A stretch of DNA of 8,759 nt from Bacillota bacterium (GTDB lineage: Bacteria > Bacillota > Limnochordia > Darwinibacteriales > Darwinibacteriaceae): NCBI GenBank assembly GCA_012799115.1, contig JAAZLY010000178.1:1-8759 (forward strand). The letters are read 5' to 3'. Made by a program: the position numbers and the translations under genes. The notes under the pieces are model-generated. The model did no database searches. It was given only the letters and a program-made list of their open reading frames with translations, and was not told the DNA's origin. This document shows positions 1 through 7,759 of this stretch, one piece after another. Position 1 is the first letter of the stretch; each line of letters begins with the position of its first letter.

Positions 1-871
1 CAGTCAGGGCAAAAACTGTCTTGGGCTGGGGAATGTTCTGGGCTGGATCGACAAGGAGCTTTCGCATCGCTTCCATGCTGAGCCTGGCCCTGCTTTCGAC
101 CTCATCCAGCCCAGCCTGGGTGAATCCCGTATCCCTGGCTGTCCCTAGGCTCAGATATTCCAATCGGGCCCGAATATCTTCAGGAGCAATACCGTGTTTC
201 TTGTGGACATAGAGGGCATAAAGGGCCACCTGATCTTCGTTATCTTCAGCCTCTTCACCGGTTTTCCAATCCACGATGGTCCACCCATCTGCACTCCGGT
301 AGAGTATGTCGGGAACCGCATACACCGGAGTTTGATCGATGATAAAGGTGTCAAACTGCTCCGATGCCACCAAGACTACATCCTTACGGGCTAGTTCCTC
401 CCAAACCGAAGAAGCCACCAAGGCCTGCGAAACCCTGGTGATGCGGTCATTAATCCTGGCCAAAGTATCGTCACTGATCTCCATCTGGTAGTAAAACTCC
501 TGCAGCATGTCGACGCGATTGGGGCGGCGCCGAAAGAGCTCTCCCTCATCCCGGGAACTCTTCCAAACTCTCCTGAGTTGTCTGCGGATCTCCTCTTCGA
601 TCACATCTGCCCCAGGCAGCTGCCTTCCCTCCACAACACGCTCTACCATACCATAGGCGCTCTTATGGAGCGCATCCCCAAGAGTGAGGTAAAGGTTACT
701 CAACTTCTTAAGACGATAGGCCAAGGCCGCTTCCGAAGAAGCCCCCATTTCCCATCCGTTATGAGAACCATAGTAATTGTAGTAGTAACGCCTCTGGCAA
801 CTCGTCAAAGTCTGGTGCCGGGAAAACGACCAGGACCACTGGGGATACTCTCGCCTTACATATCCTGTCAT
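1..871 (-). CDS. PD-(D/E)XK nuclease family protein (RecB/Cas4-like fold), C-terminus cut by window edge
   Basis: The frame is open for 290 codons, from an ATG at 871 past the window's left edge, so the C-terminus is missing. The visible residues fit a metal-dependent RecB-type nuclease. The N-terminus carries SFSRHQTLTSCQRRYYY (15-31), like the S-x-x-R-x-x-x-x-x-x-C-x-x-x-Y opening of the family. H69 (GDALHK) fits the family histidine, and the core is D188 (VPDILY), D201 and K203 in IVDWKTG (199-205), then Q214 and Y218 (QVALYALY). All catalytic positions are present, so the enzyme is probably active on DNA. AddB and some Cas4 proteins have a four-cysteine Fe-S cluster; only C25 is visible here, and any partners would lie beyond the edge. 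The start lies 5 bases after the mscS stop. A GGAAGGGG stretch sits 12 bases upstream of it, and an in-frame TGA just upstream (near 912) rules out a much longer N-terminus. No cas gene is nearby; the role may be repair or phage-DNA processing, which is inference. Confidence 0.85.
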   Translation of the reverse strand, partial: MTGYVRREYPQWSWSFSRHQTLTSCQRRYYYNYYGSHNGWEMGASSEAALAYRLKKLSNLYLTLGDALHKSAYGMVERVVEGRQLPGADVIEEEIRRQLRRVWKSSRDEGELFRRRPNRVDMLQEFYYQMEISDDTLARINDRITRVSQALVASSVWEELARKDVVLVASEQFDTFIIDQTPVYAVPDILYRSADGWTIVDWKTGEEAEDNEDQVALYALYVHKKHGIAPEDIRARLEYLSLGTARDTGFTQAGLDEVESRARLSMEAMRKLLVDPAQNIPQPKTVFALT

Positions 872-876
872 GTGCC

Positions 877-2079
877 TTACGCACCCCTTCCTATCGTAAG
901 TTCTGCTAGGTCATGACCTCCTGGAGCCTGGAAGACCCGAATACCAAACTCGGGAACAATGGCCAAGATATGATCGAAAATATCTGCTGCCACCCCTTCA
1001 TGATTCACCCAACCAACATCCTTGGTAAAGGCGTAGATCTCCAAAGGTAGACCATTCGGTGTGGGAGGCAGTTGCCTCACAATCATGATCAAGTCTTGAT
1101 TTATGGCAGGGTGGGCCTTTAAATAGGCTACAAGATAGGCACGTAGAGTCCCGATATTCGTTAGGTGGCGTCCATTGACGACCGAAGCATCTATATTGTG
1201 CTTCTTATTGTGCTCTTCAATTTCCCTAGTCTTCTGCCCTAGATAGGCTTGGAGTAGCTCAATCTCGCTGAGATGATCGAGGAGAGCTTGATCGAGAAAT
1301 CGCACACTGGTCTGGTCGATCAAAATCGCCCTTTTGATTCGCCTTCCTCCCCCTTCAAACATGCCCCGCCAGTTGACAAAGGCATCCTGGGCCAGCTTGT
1401 GAGTTGGTATGGTGGTGATGGAACGGTCCCAATTGCGTACCCGAACATAGTGCAGTGCAACTTCGATCACATCGCCATCAGCGCCGAACTTGGGAGCCTC
1501 AATCCAGTCTCCCACTCGTACCTGATCACTTAGGGTGAGCTGGATTCCTGCAAAAAAGGCTAGAATGGTATCTTGAAAGACTAGGAGCAAGACTGCACTT
1601 AAGGCCCCGAGTCCACCAAGTAGAGCCCATGGAGATTGTCCAAGGAGTAGAGAGAATACCGCTGTACCTGCAAAGACCCAAAGGGCAATCTGGAGAATCT
1701 GAACAAAGCCATTGATCGGCATACGGACCGAGATAGGAAGCGTACTGTAGATCCTGAGCCCGGCCTTAAGGAGACGATCTAACGTTAAGGCGACAACCAA
1801 GATGACCCCGACCTTGAGCAATTGACCTACGGGTTCACCAATCACATCGAGGAAAGGTATGACCCGAAACATGATGATTCCAGGCATAATCATGGCTAGG
1901 GATCGAAAAACCCCAGCTTCCAGGAAAAAGTCATCCCACGATGTAGGAGTCTTGCGAAAGAGTCGATACAACAGTTCTAAGAAGTACGTCTTTACAAGGC
2001 GATAGGCTAAAGCACTAATCGCTAGTGCAAAGAGGAGAATCAGAATCTCCCGTACCACCGGATTTTCGAGAAACTGCAT
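877..2079 (-). CDS. MscS-family mechanosensitive ion channel, YbdG type
   Basis: This 400-residue membrane protein gates in response to membrane tension and releases ions or osmolytes on hypo-osmotic shock. It has about five membrane segments (roughly 8-28, 58-78, 87-105, 125-146, 153-181), the last being the glycine/alanine-rich pore helix LLGGLGALSAVLLLVFQD. The MscS beta domain follows, with GDWIEAPKFGADGDVIEV (190-207) and RNWDRSITTIPTHKL (215-229). The stretches FVNWRGM, GGRRIKRAILID, RQLPPTPNGLPLEIYAFT (335-352) and ADIFDHILAIVPEFGIRVFQ are specific to the E. coli YbdG (miniconductance) branch rather than to short MscS, and the length fits YbdG (about 415 residues). The start at 2079 lies 14 bases after the exporter-permease stop, with GGGGGTG (2094-2088) 8 bases ahead of it. 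It sits in the middle of the tetR-led run, so it is probably co-transcribed with the transporters. Channel assignment is secure; the substrate and conductance are not known. Confidence 0.93.
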   Translation of the reverse strand: MQFLENPVVREILILLFALAISALAYRLVKTYFLELLYRLFRKTPTSWDDFFLEAGVFRSLAMIMPGIIMFRVIPFLDVIGEPVGQLLKVGVILVVALTLDRLLKAGLRIYSTLPISVRMPINGFVQILQIALWVFAGTAVFSLLLGQSPWALLGGLGALSAVLLLVFQDTILAFFAGIQLTLSDQVRVGDWIEAPKFGADGDVIEVALHYVRVRNWDRSITTIPTHKLAQDAFVNWRGMFEGGGRRIKRAILIDQTSVRFLDQALLDHLSEIELLQAYLGQKTREIEEHNKKHNIDASVVNGRHLTNIGTLRAYLVAYLKAHPAINQDLIMIVRQLPPTPNGLPLEIYAFTKDVGWVNHEGVAADIFDHILAIVPEFGIRVFQAPGGHDLAELTIGRGA

Positions 2080-2093
2080 GAGACGAACACCCC

Positions 2094-3761
2094 CTATATC
2101 TTACTCCACAGTTTCCAAGCAACCTGTCTGCCCAAGTACCATCCTCCACTACCCAAGAGCAGACTTATAAGCAGAAGTTCAAAAGGAATCAGCCATAGGG
2201 TTTGACTCTGTACGTTGAGATAGAAGATGAAACCCAGAAGCAGCCCTAAGATTGAAGTTCCCAAAAGACCAAAGATGGCATTAAGGTTAGACTTCACGGC
2301 CTTAACTGGATTCACCCAATCCAACATCGGTCTGCTTAGGTCCAAGAGCACCAATAAATAGGCTACCGTACTGGACAGGATGATACCAAAAACAGTCCCC
2401 AAGACGACTTCCCAGATCCGCCACCCGAAAAGATAGGAAACGGGAATCAGCCCCAAGAGACAACCTATCGTATTTACCATCTGGGCGGCAACTACCCTTG
2501 TGGCCATAATCTGCTCAATCGACAAGGGGAGACCGCGGATAATCCATAGATAACGTCCCTCTCTAGAAAAGGTCGTTGATGGAATCATGGACATGGCGAT
2601 CATCAGCGTGAAAAACAAGGCGATGCCCCCAACGACCAAGAACGGATGAAGCCCACCCAAATCAAGTCGCTCAAAGGGGTTTCCCTCAAGACTGGCGCCA
2701 AACAGCGGTATTAAGAGCATGACTGGAAAAAGCACATAGCCCACAAGTCCATTGAGGGCAAAGTTGGGGTCTCGCACGAAGAGTTTGCGTTCCGTGTGCA
2801 CCAAGGTCAGGAAAGCACTGTTGGATTCCCCCTGTACCTCCACCTGCTTATGCTTTCTCCGACCACGGCTACCTTCAAATCCAGCCAACGCACCCTGCAA
2901 GAAGACCTTCTCGCCGAGAAGATACAGGACAACAAGTCCAACAACGCTCGCCAATAGGAGGTAGAAAAGGTTAAGCCAGCCTGTCGCATTCGTAGCGTAG
3001 CCAAGCGCTTGGGCCGACCATACACTCGGGGGAAAGACTCTCCCAATGGAATAAATCAAGCCATCAGCTTGACTCAAAACCCGTTCGATCAAGACACTTG
3101 GATCATCTGTCCCCACGTTTTCCTGCATCCAGTAGGTGGAACCAAAGACAATGACCAAGAGCAGGATGCCACCGATTAAAGTCAAGCGATCCTTGAAACG
3201 GCTCAAGTTGACAAAACGCATCAATAAGACCGCTAAGATACTGGCAATCACTAAGGGAATCACTGGCAAGACAAGAAATACCGTCAACGCAATGACTACG
3301 TAAGGTATACCCCCCCGGGCCAATAATCCGTAGCGGATGATCATGGGAACTAGGACGAAGGCACCGAGCACATACTGCCCCGTTAGGATCACCCCTAGCT
3401 TGGCAACGAGAATCTCCCAAGAACGTAGTGGTAGCGGAACCAAGGTCGGCAGATCATTACTAAAGTAAAAGGAGGACAGTACATAGAAGAAACCAAAAAA
3501 GAGCCCTACAACTGCCACCATCAATGTACCAATGACCAGGGGCAAATGGGGTTGTCCAAAGGATAGGCCCGCCATGAACAACTGCTCTGTCATAACCCAG
3601 CTAAACCACAGCATCATTACCAACACAGGCCCAATCGACGCTGCGATCACAATCGGTTCCCAGACCCTTTGTCTCTTCTTGAGGTAATAGTATTTCGCCG
3701 CAGACCAACCATAGTTTACATTAAGTAAAGCGAGGAAGAGACTCCACACCCTATTTCTCAT
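2094..3761 (-). CDS. ABC-2-like exporter permease subunit
   Basis: This is a polytopic membrane protein of 555 residues with about 12 hydrophobic segments. It belongs to the large 'putative ABC transporter permease' group of Bacillota that pairs with a separate ATPase. Near the first cytoplasmic loop it shows FYFSNDLPTLVPLPLRSWEI, an SNDL...PLP...W pattern typical of that group, and FPPSVWSAQALG precedes the next membrane segment. A second half follows a charged loop (GSRGRRKHKQVEVQGE), with TTFSREGRYLWIIRGLPLS resembling the corresponding motif of the C-terminal half. It would form the membrane channel for the ATPase encoded just upstream; the cargo is unknown. I place the start at 3761: this ATG has AAGGTGG (3773-3767) five bases upstream, whereas the in-frame ATG at 3776 has no recognisable ribosome binding site. 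The gene then overlaps the ATPase stop by 11 bases, which suggests translational coupling and stoichiometric expression. Confidence 0.88.
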   Translation of the reverse strand: MRNRVWSLFLALLNVNYGWSAAKYYYLKKRQRVWEPIVIAASIGPVLVMMLWFSWVMTEQLFMAGLSFGQPHLPLVIGTLMVAVVGLFFGFFYVLSSFYFSNDLPTLVPLPLRSWEILVAKLGVILTGQYVLGAFVLVPMIIRYGLLARGGIPYVVIALTVFLVLPVIPLVIASILAVLLMRFVNLSRFKDRLTLIGGILLLVIVFGSTYWMQENVGTDDPSVLIERVLSQADGLIYSIGRVFPPSVWSAQALGYATNATGWLNLFYLLLASVVGLVVLYLLGEKVFLQGALAGFEGSRGRRKHKQVEVQGESNSAFLTLVHTERKLFVRDPNFALNGLVGYVLFPVMLLIPLFGASLEGNPFERLDLGGLHPFLVVGGIALFFTLMIAMSMIPSTTFSREGRYLWIIRGLPLSIEQIMATRVVAAQMVNTIGCLLGLIPVSYLFGWRIWEVVLGTVFGIILSSTVAYLLVLLDLSRPMLDWVNPVKAVKSNLNAIFGLLGTSILGLLLGFIFYLNVQSQTLWLIPFELLLISLLLGSGGWYLGRQVAWKLWSKI

Positions 3762-4497
3762 CCGAACCACCTTCATCTGTCAGTTCTAAGAAGAGCTTCT
3801 CCAGGCTCGATCCAGCCCGACCGGGACTCTTGCGTAACTCGTCCATCGTTCCGCAGGCGATCAACTCGCCCTGATTGATGATACCGACCCGATGGCAGAG
3901 TTGTTCGGCGACTTCCAAGACGTGGGTGGAGAAAAAGACGGTGTTGCCCTTTGCCACATGATCCCGCATGATCTCTTTAAAGAGATGGGATGATTTTGGA
4001 TCGAGGCCAACCATCGGTTCGTCGAGGATAAAGAGGGCTGGTGCGTGTAACAAAGCGCCCGTTAAGGCCAGTTTCTGCTGCATACCCCGGGAATAGCTCT
4101 GGATCAGATCCCCTGCAGCCTCCGTGAGTTGAAACATCTCCAAGTAATGCTGAAGTCGTCTACGTCTGGTGGCTCCATCGATTCCGTAGACATCTCCTAT
4201 GAGATTTAGGTACTCCATTCCAGTGAGGCGAGGATATAGATCAGGTTTATCTGGCACAAAGCCCATGGAGTGCTTGGCTGCTACCGCCTCGGCATTGACA
4301 TCATGACCATTCACCAAGACCCTACCCTGATCAGGTTTGAGGAGACCTACAATCATCTTGATCGTCGTAGTCTTACCGGCACCATTAGGGCCCAAAAAAC
4401 CGAAAATCTCACCTGGCTTAACCTCCAGGTCCAAGCTTCGCACCGCATGGGTACTTGCACCCTTATAACGTTTTGATACACCCTGAAGTCGGATCAT
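3751..4497 (-). CDS. ABC transporter ATP-binding protein (exporter type)
   Basis: This 248-residue cytoplasmic ATPase drives the exporter permease encoded directly downstream. Walker A is GPNGAGKT (36-43), the signature is SYSRGMQQKL (134-143, in place of LSGGQ, as usual for ABC-2 exporters), Walker B is LFILDEP (155-161) with catalytic E160, the D-loop is GLDP (164-167) and the switch histidine is H192 in FFSTHV. The Q-loop position reads FVPDKPDLYPRLTG (80-93), with aspartate where glutamine is usual; this occurs in EcsA-like and related exporter ATPases. The short C-terminal extension after about residue 220 is also exporter-like. No OppD/OppF-type C-terminal peptide-transport domain is present, so it is unlikely to be the ATPase of the importer upstream. 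The start has GGAG (4509-4506) 8 bases ahead and lies 38 bases after the oppC-like stop. The substrate is unknown; the ATPase assignment is certain. Confidence 0.95.
   Translation of the reverse strand: MIRLQGVSKRYKGASTHAVRSLDLEVKPGEIFGFLGPNGAGKTTTIKMIVGLLKPDQGRVLVNGHDVNAEAVAAKHSMGFVPDKPDLYPRLTGMEYLNLIGDVYGIDGATRRRRLQHYLEMFQLTEAAGDLIQSYSRGMQQKLALTGALLHAPALFILDEPMVGLDPKSSHLFKEIMRDHVAKGNTVFFSTHVLEVAEQLCHRVGIINQGELIACGTMDELRKSPGRAGSSLEKLFLELTDEGGSDEK
3767..3773 (-). promoter_or_regulatory. Ribosome binding site deciding the exporter-permease start
   Basis: AAGGTGG lies 5 bases before the ATG at 3761 and inside the ATPase gene. The in-frame ATG at 3776 lacks any comparable site, so this element favours the shorter 555-residue protein. 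Confidence 0.65.
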
Positions 4498-4535
4498 CCC
4501 AGCATCTCCTTTGACTCGCGTTTCTCTTCCCTAAA

Positions 4536-5351
4536 CTATTCTCGCTTCAGTACATCATCCCTCCTGAAAATCCAGCTGTCTCCCAAAAGGTTGAATCCGA
4601 TTACTGTTACAGCGATAAACAATCCCGGAAACAAGGTCCAAGGTGCTAAAGAAGTATAGTTTTGTGCCTCCCGTAGCATCCTTCCCCAACTGGGGGTCGG
4701 TGGCTGAATACCAACTCCCAAATAACTCAGGGATGCTTCGACCAAAATTGCACCAGCAAGGCTCACTGTAAACTGAACCAAAAGGGCATCCCTCAGGTTG
4801 GGAATGATGTGGCGAAGCATGATCCTCCAATCACGGGCCCCAAGGGCTCGGGCCGCCTCAATATAAGGCCTCTTTTTGATACTAAGTACTTGATTCCGGG
4901 TCAGACGAAGGAAGTTTGGAATGTTGCCGATGCTAACCGACCACAAGACAACTTGGATGCCTGGCTCCCAAATGGTTGCAAACAGAAGTGCCAGCAAGAT
5001 GCTGGGGAACGCCTGAATGGACGTACTTATGCGCATGATCCCTTCTTCCCAAGCCCCACCGCGATAGCCCGCCACAAGGCCCAGCGTTGTTCCCAAGACG
5101 GACCCCAAGAAAACGGCTCCGATGCCAATGAGTAAGGAGATCCGGCCTCCAACTAAGATCCGGCTGAAGATGTCACGACCAAAGTGATCGGTCCCAAGCA
5201 GATGCTCCCCACTTGGCGGCTGGAATCGCTCCAAGACCCGTACCTCATGTGGTTCGTAGGGAGTATAGAAATACCCAAGGATCGTTAGTGCAAATACACA
5301 TCCCACAAGGACGACGCCCCATATACGAGTAGCAGTAGGCCCCCTATTCAT
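4536..5351 (-). CDS. Oligo/dipeptide ABC transporter permease, OppC/DppC type
   Basis: This is the second inner-membrane permease of a peptide- or nickel-type importer, 271 residues, the usual length for DppC/OppC. After an N-terminal membrane segment (11-28) it has the hallmark LLGTDHFGRDIFSRIL (51-66), then about five further segments, the EAA coupling loop EAARALGARDWRIMLRHIIP (165-184) that contacts the ATPase, and LSYLGVGIQPPTPSWGRML (208-226). The end reads FNLLGDSWIFRRDD (253-266) rather than the common LLGDxLRDxLDPR, a mild divergence with no sign of a frameshift. The start overlaps the oppB-like stop by 8 bases and has GAGGA (5362-5358) six bases upstream, so it is probably translationally coupled to OppB. 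The EAA loop implies an OppD/OppF-like ATPase partner, but none is encoded in the window. Peptide is the most common cargo; nickel or another solute remains possible. Confidence 0.94.
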   Translation of the reverse strand: MNRGPTATRIWGVVLVGCVFALTILGYFYTPYEPHEVRVLERFQPPSGEHLLGTDHFGRDIFSRILVGGRISLLIGIGAVFLGSVLGTTLGLVAGYRGGAWEEGIMRISTSIQAFPSILLALLFATIWEPGIQVVLWSVSIGNIPNFLRLTRNQVLSIKKRPYIEAARALGARDWRIMLRHIIPNLRDALLVQFTVSLAGAILVEASLSYLGVGIQPPTPSWGRMLREAQNYTSLAPWTLFPGLFIAVTVIGFNLLGDSWIFRRDDVLKRE

Positions 5352-6264
5352 AGCGAATCCTCGGATCTAAGAGCCCTAGCCCTAAGTCAAAAAGCAGATC
5401 AAAAAGAAGGATAAAAAGGACGATGACCATCACCAAGGCTTGTACTAAGGGCAGATCTCTTTGGAAAACCCCAGCTAAGAGAAGTTGACCAACCCCAGGC
5501 AGACCAAAGACTTGTTCAATTACGATGGTGCCGGCCAAGAGCTGAGCAAACTGCAGTCCTGCAATGGTAAAGACGGATAAAACACCGTTTCTCAAGGCGT
5601 GTTTATAGATCACTACCCCACCTGCGAGTCCCTTCGCCCGGGCTGTTCGTACATAGTCCTGCTGCATCGCTTCTGCCATGCCCGCACGCATGAAGCGGCC
5701 CAAAATCGCAGATCGAGGAAGGGCTAGAGTCAAAGTTGGCAAGAGCAGACCGAGGGGTGAAGCATTGCCCCCCGCGGGCAGAAGACGTAGTTCAACTGCG
5801 AAAACCTGAATCAGCAAAAGGCCTACCCAGAATTGGGGTAGACCGAAACTCACTTGCGTCGCCACCGATAAAGCGCGAGCAAGTAGACTTGCCGGCTTGA
5901 TGGCCATAAAGATTCCTGAGGGAATGGCCACAAGCAAAGACAGCCCCACCGCAGACAAGCCCAGACTGAAAGATAAGGGAAAGGCCTGCAGAGCTAATCC
6001 TCGAACAGGCATAGAATAACGCCAGGAGTTCCCCCATTCACCCCGAAGAAAACCCCAAAACCAGTTCAGATAACGGCCTAGGGGAGGTTGATCAAGAGCC
6101 AGCTCATGGCGGACTCGAGCATAGACTTCAGGTGTTGCTTCGGTTCCCAGCATCAAGCGGGCTGGATCGCCTGGCAACACCTGCAGCACGAGGAAGGTTA
6201 CGATGCTCACCACAATTGCAGTGAGCAAGAACCCTCCCGTTTTTTGTACCAGGTACTTTTTCAT
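5344..6264 (-). CDS. Oligo/dipeptide ABC transporter permease, OppB/DppB type
   Basis: This is the first inner-membrane permease of the importer, 306 residues from the start chosen here. It opens with MKKYLVQKTGGFLLTAIVVS and the first membrane segment, followed by LPGDPARLMLG (30-40), the LxGDP signature of OppB/DppB. The periplasmic segment ALDQPPLGRYLNWFWGFLRG (56-75) is also typical. The EAA coupling loop is YVRTARAKGLAGGVVIYKHA (204-223), then EQVFGLPGVGQLL (250-262) and the C-terminal LLDPRIRYE. I chose the ATG at 6264 because it gives the standard OppB N-terminus. The in-frame ATG at 6303 lies inside the binding-protein gene, adds 13 non-hydrophobic residues and lacks a ribosome binding site. 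The chosen site is itself weakly marked: AGGA sits only 2 bases ahead and AGGGG about 14 ahead. It follows the binding-protein stop by 16 bases. The substrate is inferred as peptide from family resemblance only. Confidence 0.93.
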   Translation of the reverse strand: MKKYLVQKTGGFLLTAIVVSIVTFLVLQVLPGDPARLMLGTEATPEVYARVRHELALDQPPLGRYLNWFWGFLRGEWGNSWRYSMPVRGLALQAFPLSFSLGLSAVGLSLLVAIPSGIFMAIKPASLLARALSVATQVSFGLPQFWVGLLLIQVFAVELRLLPAGGNASPLGLLLPTLTLALPRSAILGRFMRAGMAEAMQQDYVRTARAKGLAGGVVIYKHALRNGVLSVFTIAGLQFAQLLAGTIVIEQVFGLPGVGQLLLAGVFQRDLPLVQALVMVIVLFILLFDLLFDLGLGLLDPRIRYE

Positions 6265-6280
6265 TGTCCTATCAAACCCC

Positions 6281-7759
6281 TTACCGATACAAGCTCGCCA
6301 CATCTACTACATAGGTAGGATAATTCTTGAATCCCTGGATCCCTTTCTTCATGGCCGCTAACTGCGGTGGATCCATGATAAAGATACCTGGCAGTTCCTC
6401 TGCCAAGATCGCTTGGGCTTCCAGATAGACCTCACGGCGTTCACGGCCTACCGTCTTTATCCCCAGATCAATTAGGGCATCATAACGTTCGTTAGAGAAG
6501 TTGAAGAAGTTACGACTACTGTCTGTTGTATAGCGAACCAAAATGGCATGGGGATCTAAACGTCCAGCCAGGCCAATGACGGAAACATCATAGTCCCGCT
6601 GGGTATACACTCTCTCCAGCCAGGTACCCCACTCCACGATCTGCAAGTCTACCTCGATTCCCAACGCCTTCCACTGCTCAGCCACCAATTCTCCTGTTTG
6701 AACATGGAGAGGGTAATTGGCTGGAAGAGTTAGGGTGAGCTTCAGATTCTCCTGCCCCGCATCCTTAAGAAGCTCTTTGGCTTTCGCCGGATCGTAGGGG
6801 TTGACCTCAGCCAGACTATCATTGTAGAAACCTGCCATCGCCGGACTGAGAGCACTATCTAACATCGTCCCCAAGCCCCAAGCGGCACCAATGAGGATCT
6901 CAGGGCGATTCACACCAAGTGCTAATGCCTTCCGTACCCGCAAATCATCAAAGGGTGCTCTGGCGTTGTTGATGGAAAACACTTGCACAAGGTTCATAGG
7001 CACAGACAGGACTTCAATATCTGGATCTCTTTCTACCTGGTGCAGCACTCCGACTTCGAGGCGGGGTATCAGATCAACCCGTCCGGCCTTGAGGTTGAGC
7101 ACCATGCTATTCTCATCGGGAATCAAGAGGAAATTAGCCTCCTCAAAGTAGGGCGTCTCCCCTGACCAATGATGGTCAAAGCGGCGGAGCGCCAATTGTT
7201 GGTTGGGCGTCCACTCGTCCAGGTAGTACGGGCCTGTACCTACAGGCTTACGTGATAAGTCGCCTGCGTGGGCAGGAACAATCGACGCGTACACCTCGCT
7301 GAGGCTATAGATAAAGGCGCCGTTCGGTTCCGAAAGGCGGATTTCTATCCCCTCATCGACAACGTTCACATCCTCAATCATATCGAGCTCGCTGGCACGT
7401 ACAGCAACTTCAGGATCTCGAGCTCGATTCAAGGAAAAGGCCACATCCTCTTCTTGTACCTTCGTTCCATCATGAAATAAGGCGTGTCGAAGGTAGAAAG
7501 TGTAGATGGTGCCCGTCTCGTCCACTGTCCAGTGGCTTGCCAGGGCCCCTTCTACTTCCCCTAGGGGCGTGGCTTTTACCAAGCCCTCGTAGATGTTAAA
7601 GGCTATCTCGCCGGTAGCAGCGGCCACCGTCTTGACAGGATCGAAACTGTCCGGGTCCTGAGGGATAGCAATATTCAACACTTGGCCAAAGACGCAACCA
7701 CTCCCAACTAGAATGATTGTAGCAACGATTAGCACAGCAAAGCTTGCTTTCTTGTACAT
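6281..7759 (-). CDS. Extracellular solute-binding protein, family 5 (OppA/DppA type)
   Basis: This 492-residue extracytoplasmic receptor captures the solute for the OppB/OppC-type permeases encoded next. The N-terminus is a signal peptide (KK at 3-4, hydrophobic core 6-19) ending at C22 in VGSGCVFG. This could be a lipoprotein anchor, but the -3 residue is glycine, so the lipobox is not canonical and secretion by signal peptidase I is possible. Family 5 landmarks follow: PQDPDSFDPV (33-42), NIYEGLV (55-61), YTFYLRHALFHDGTKVQEED (86-105), GTGPYYLDEW (174-183), LNLKAGRVDLIP, then DDLRVRKALALGVNRPEIL and YDPAKAKELLKDAG in the C-terminal half. Length and motif order fit DppA/OppA. The start is unusual: it shares one base with the tetR stop (TAATG), and an AAGGAGG site (7773-7767, spacing 7) lies inside the tetR coding region. 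The ligand is unknown; short peptide is most common, nickel or another small solute possible. Confidence 0.95.
   Translation of the reverse strand: MYKKASFAVLIVATIILVGSGCVFGQVLNIAIPQDPDSFDPVKTVAAATGEIAFNIYEGLVKATPLGEVEGALASHWTVDETGTIYTFYLRHALFHDGTKVQEEDVAFSLNRARDPEVAVRASELDMIEDVNVVDEGIEIRLSEPNGAFIYSLSEVYASIVPAHAGDLSRKPVGTGPYYLDEWTPNQQLALRRFDHHWSGETPYFEEANFLLIPDENSMVLNLKAGRVDLIPRLEVGVLHQVERDPDIEVLSVPMNLVQVFSINNARAPFDDLRVRKALALGVNRPEILIGAAWGLGTMLDSALSPAMAGFYNDSLAEVNPYDPAKAKELLKDAGQENLKLTLTLPANYPLHVQTGELVAEQWKALGIEVDLQIVEWGTWLERVYTQRDYDVSVIGLAGRLDPHAILVRYTTDSSRNFFNFSNERYDALIDLGIKTVGRERREVYLEAQAILAEELPGIFIMDPPQLAAMKKGIQGFKNYPTYVVDVASLYR

Noticed and set aside
151..354. Minus-strand open frame within the nuclease region (67 codons)
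   Set aside because: It is out of frame with the nuclease, whose DWK and QxxxY motifs are read in the neighbouring frame across the same bases.
1..871. Cas4 and a CRISPR-linked function for the nuclease
   Set aside because: The protein is longer than typical Cas4, no cas gene or repeat array is visible, and the neighbours are transporters.
578..916. Plus-strand open frame of 112 codons opposite the nuclease gene
   Set aside because: It lies antisense to a frame with a complete set of PD-(D/E)XK motifs, shows no recognisable family and has no convincing ribosome binding site.
2094..3776. Longer exporter permease starting at 3776
   Set aside because: It has no ribosome binding site, whereas ATG 3761 has AAGGTGG at ideal spacing.
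4536..4600. Frameshift at the C-terminus of the OppC-type permease
   Set aside because: The end is divergent from LLGDxLRDxLDPR, but the alternative frames do not restore the motif and the frame ends in a normal stop.
5344..6303. Longer OppB-type protein starting at 6303
   Set aside because: It adds 13 residues inside the binding-protein gene, without a ribosome binding site; MKKYLVQ at 6264 matches the family start.
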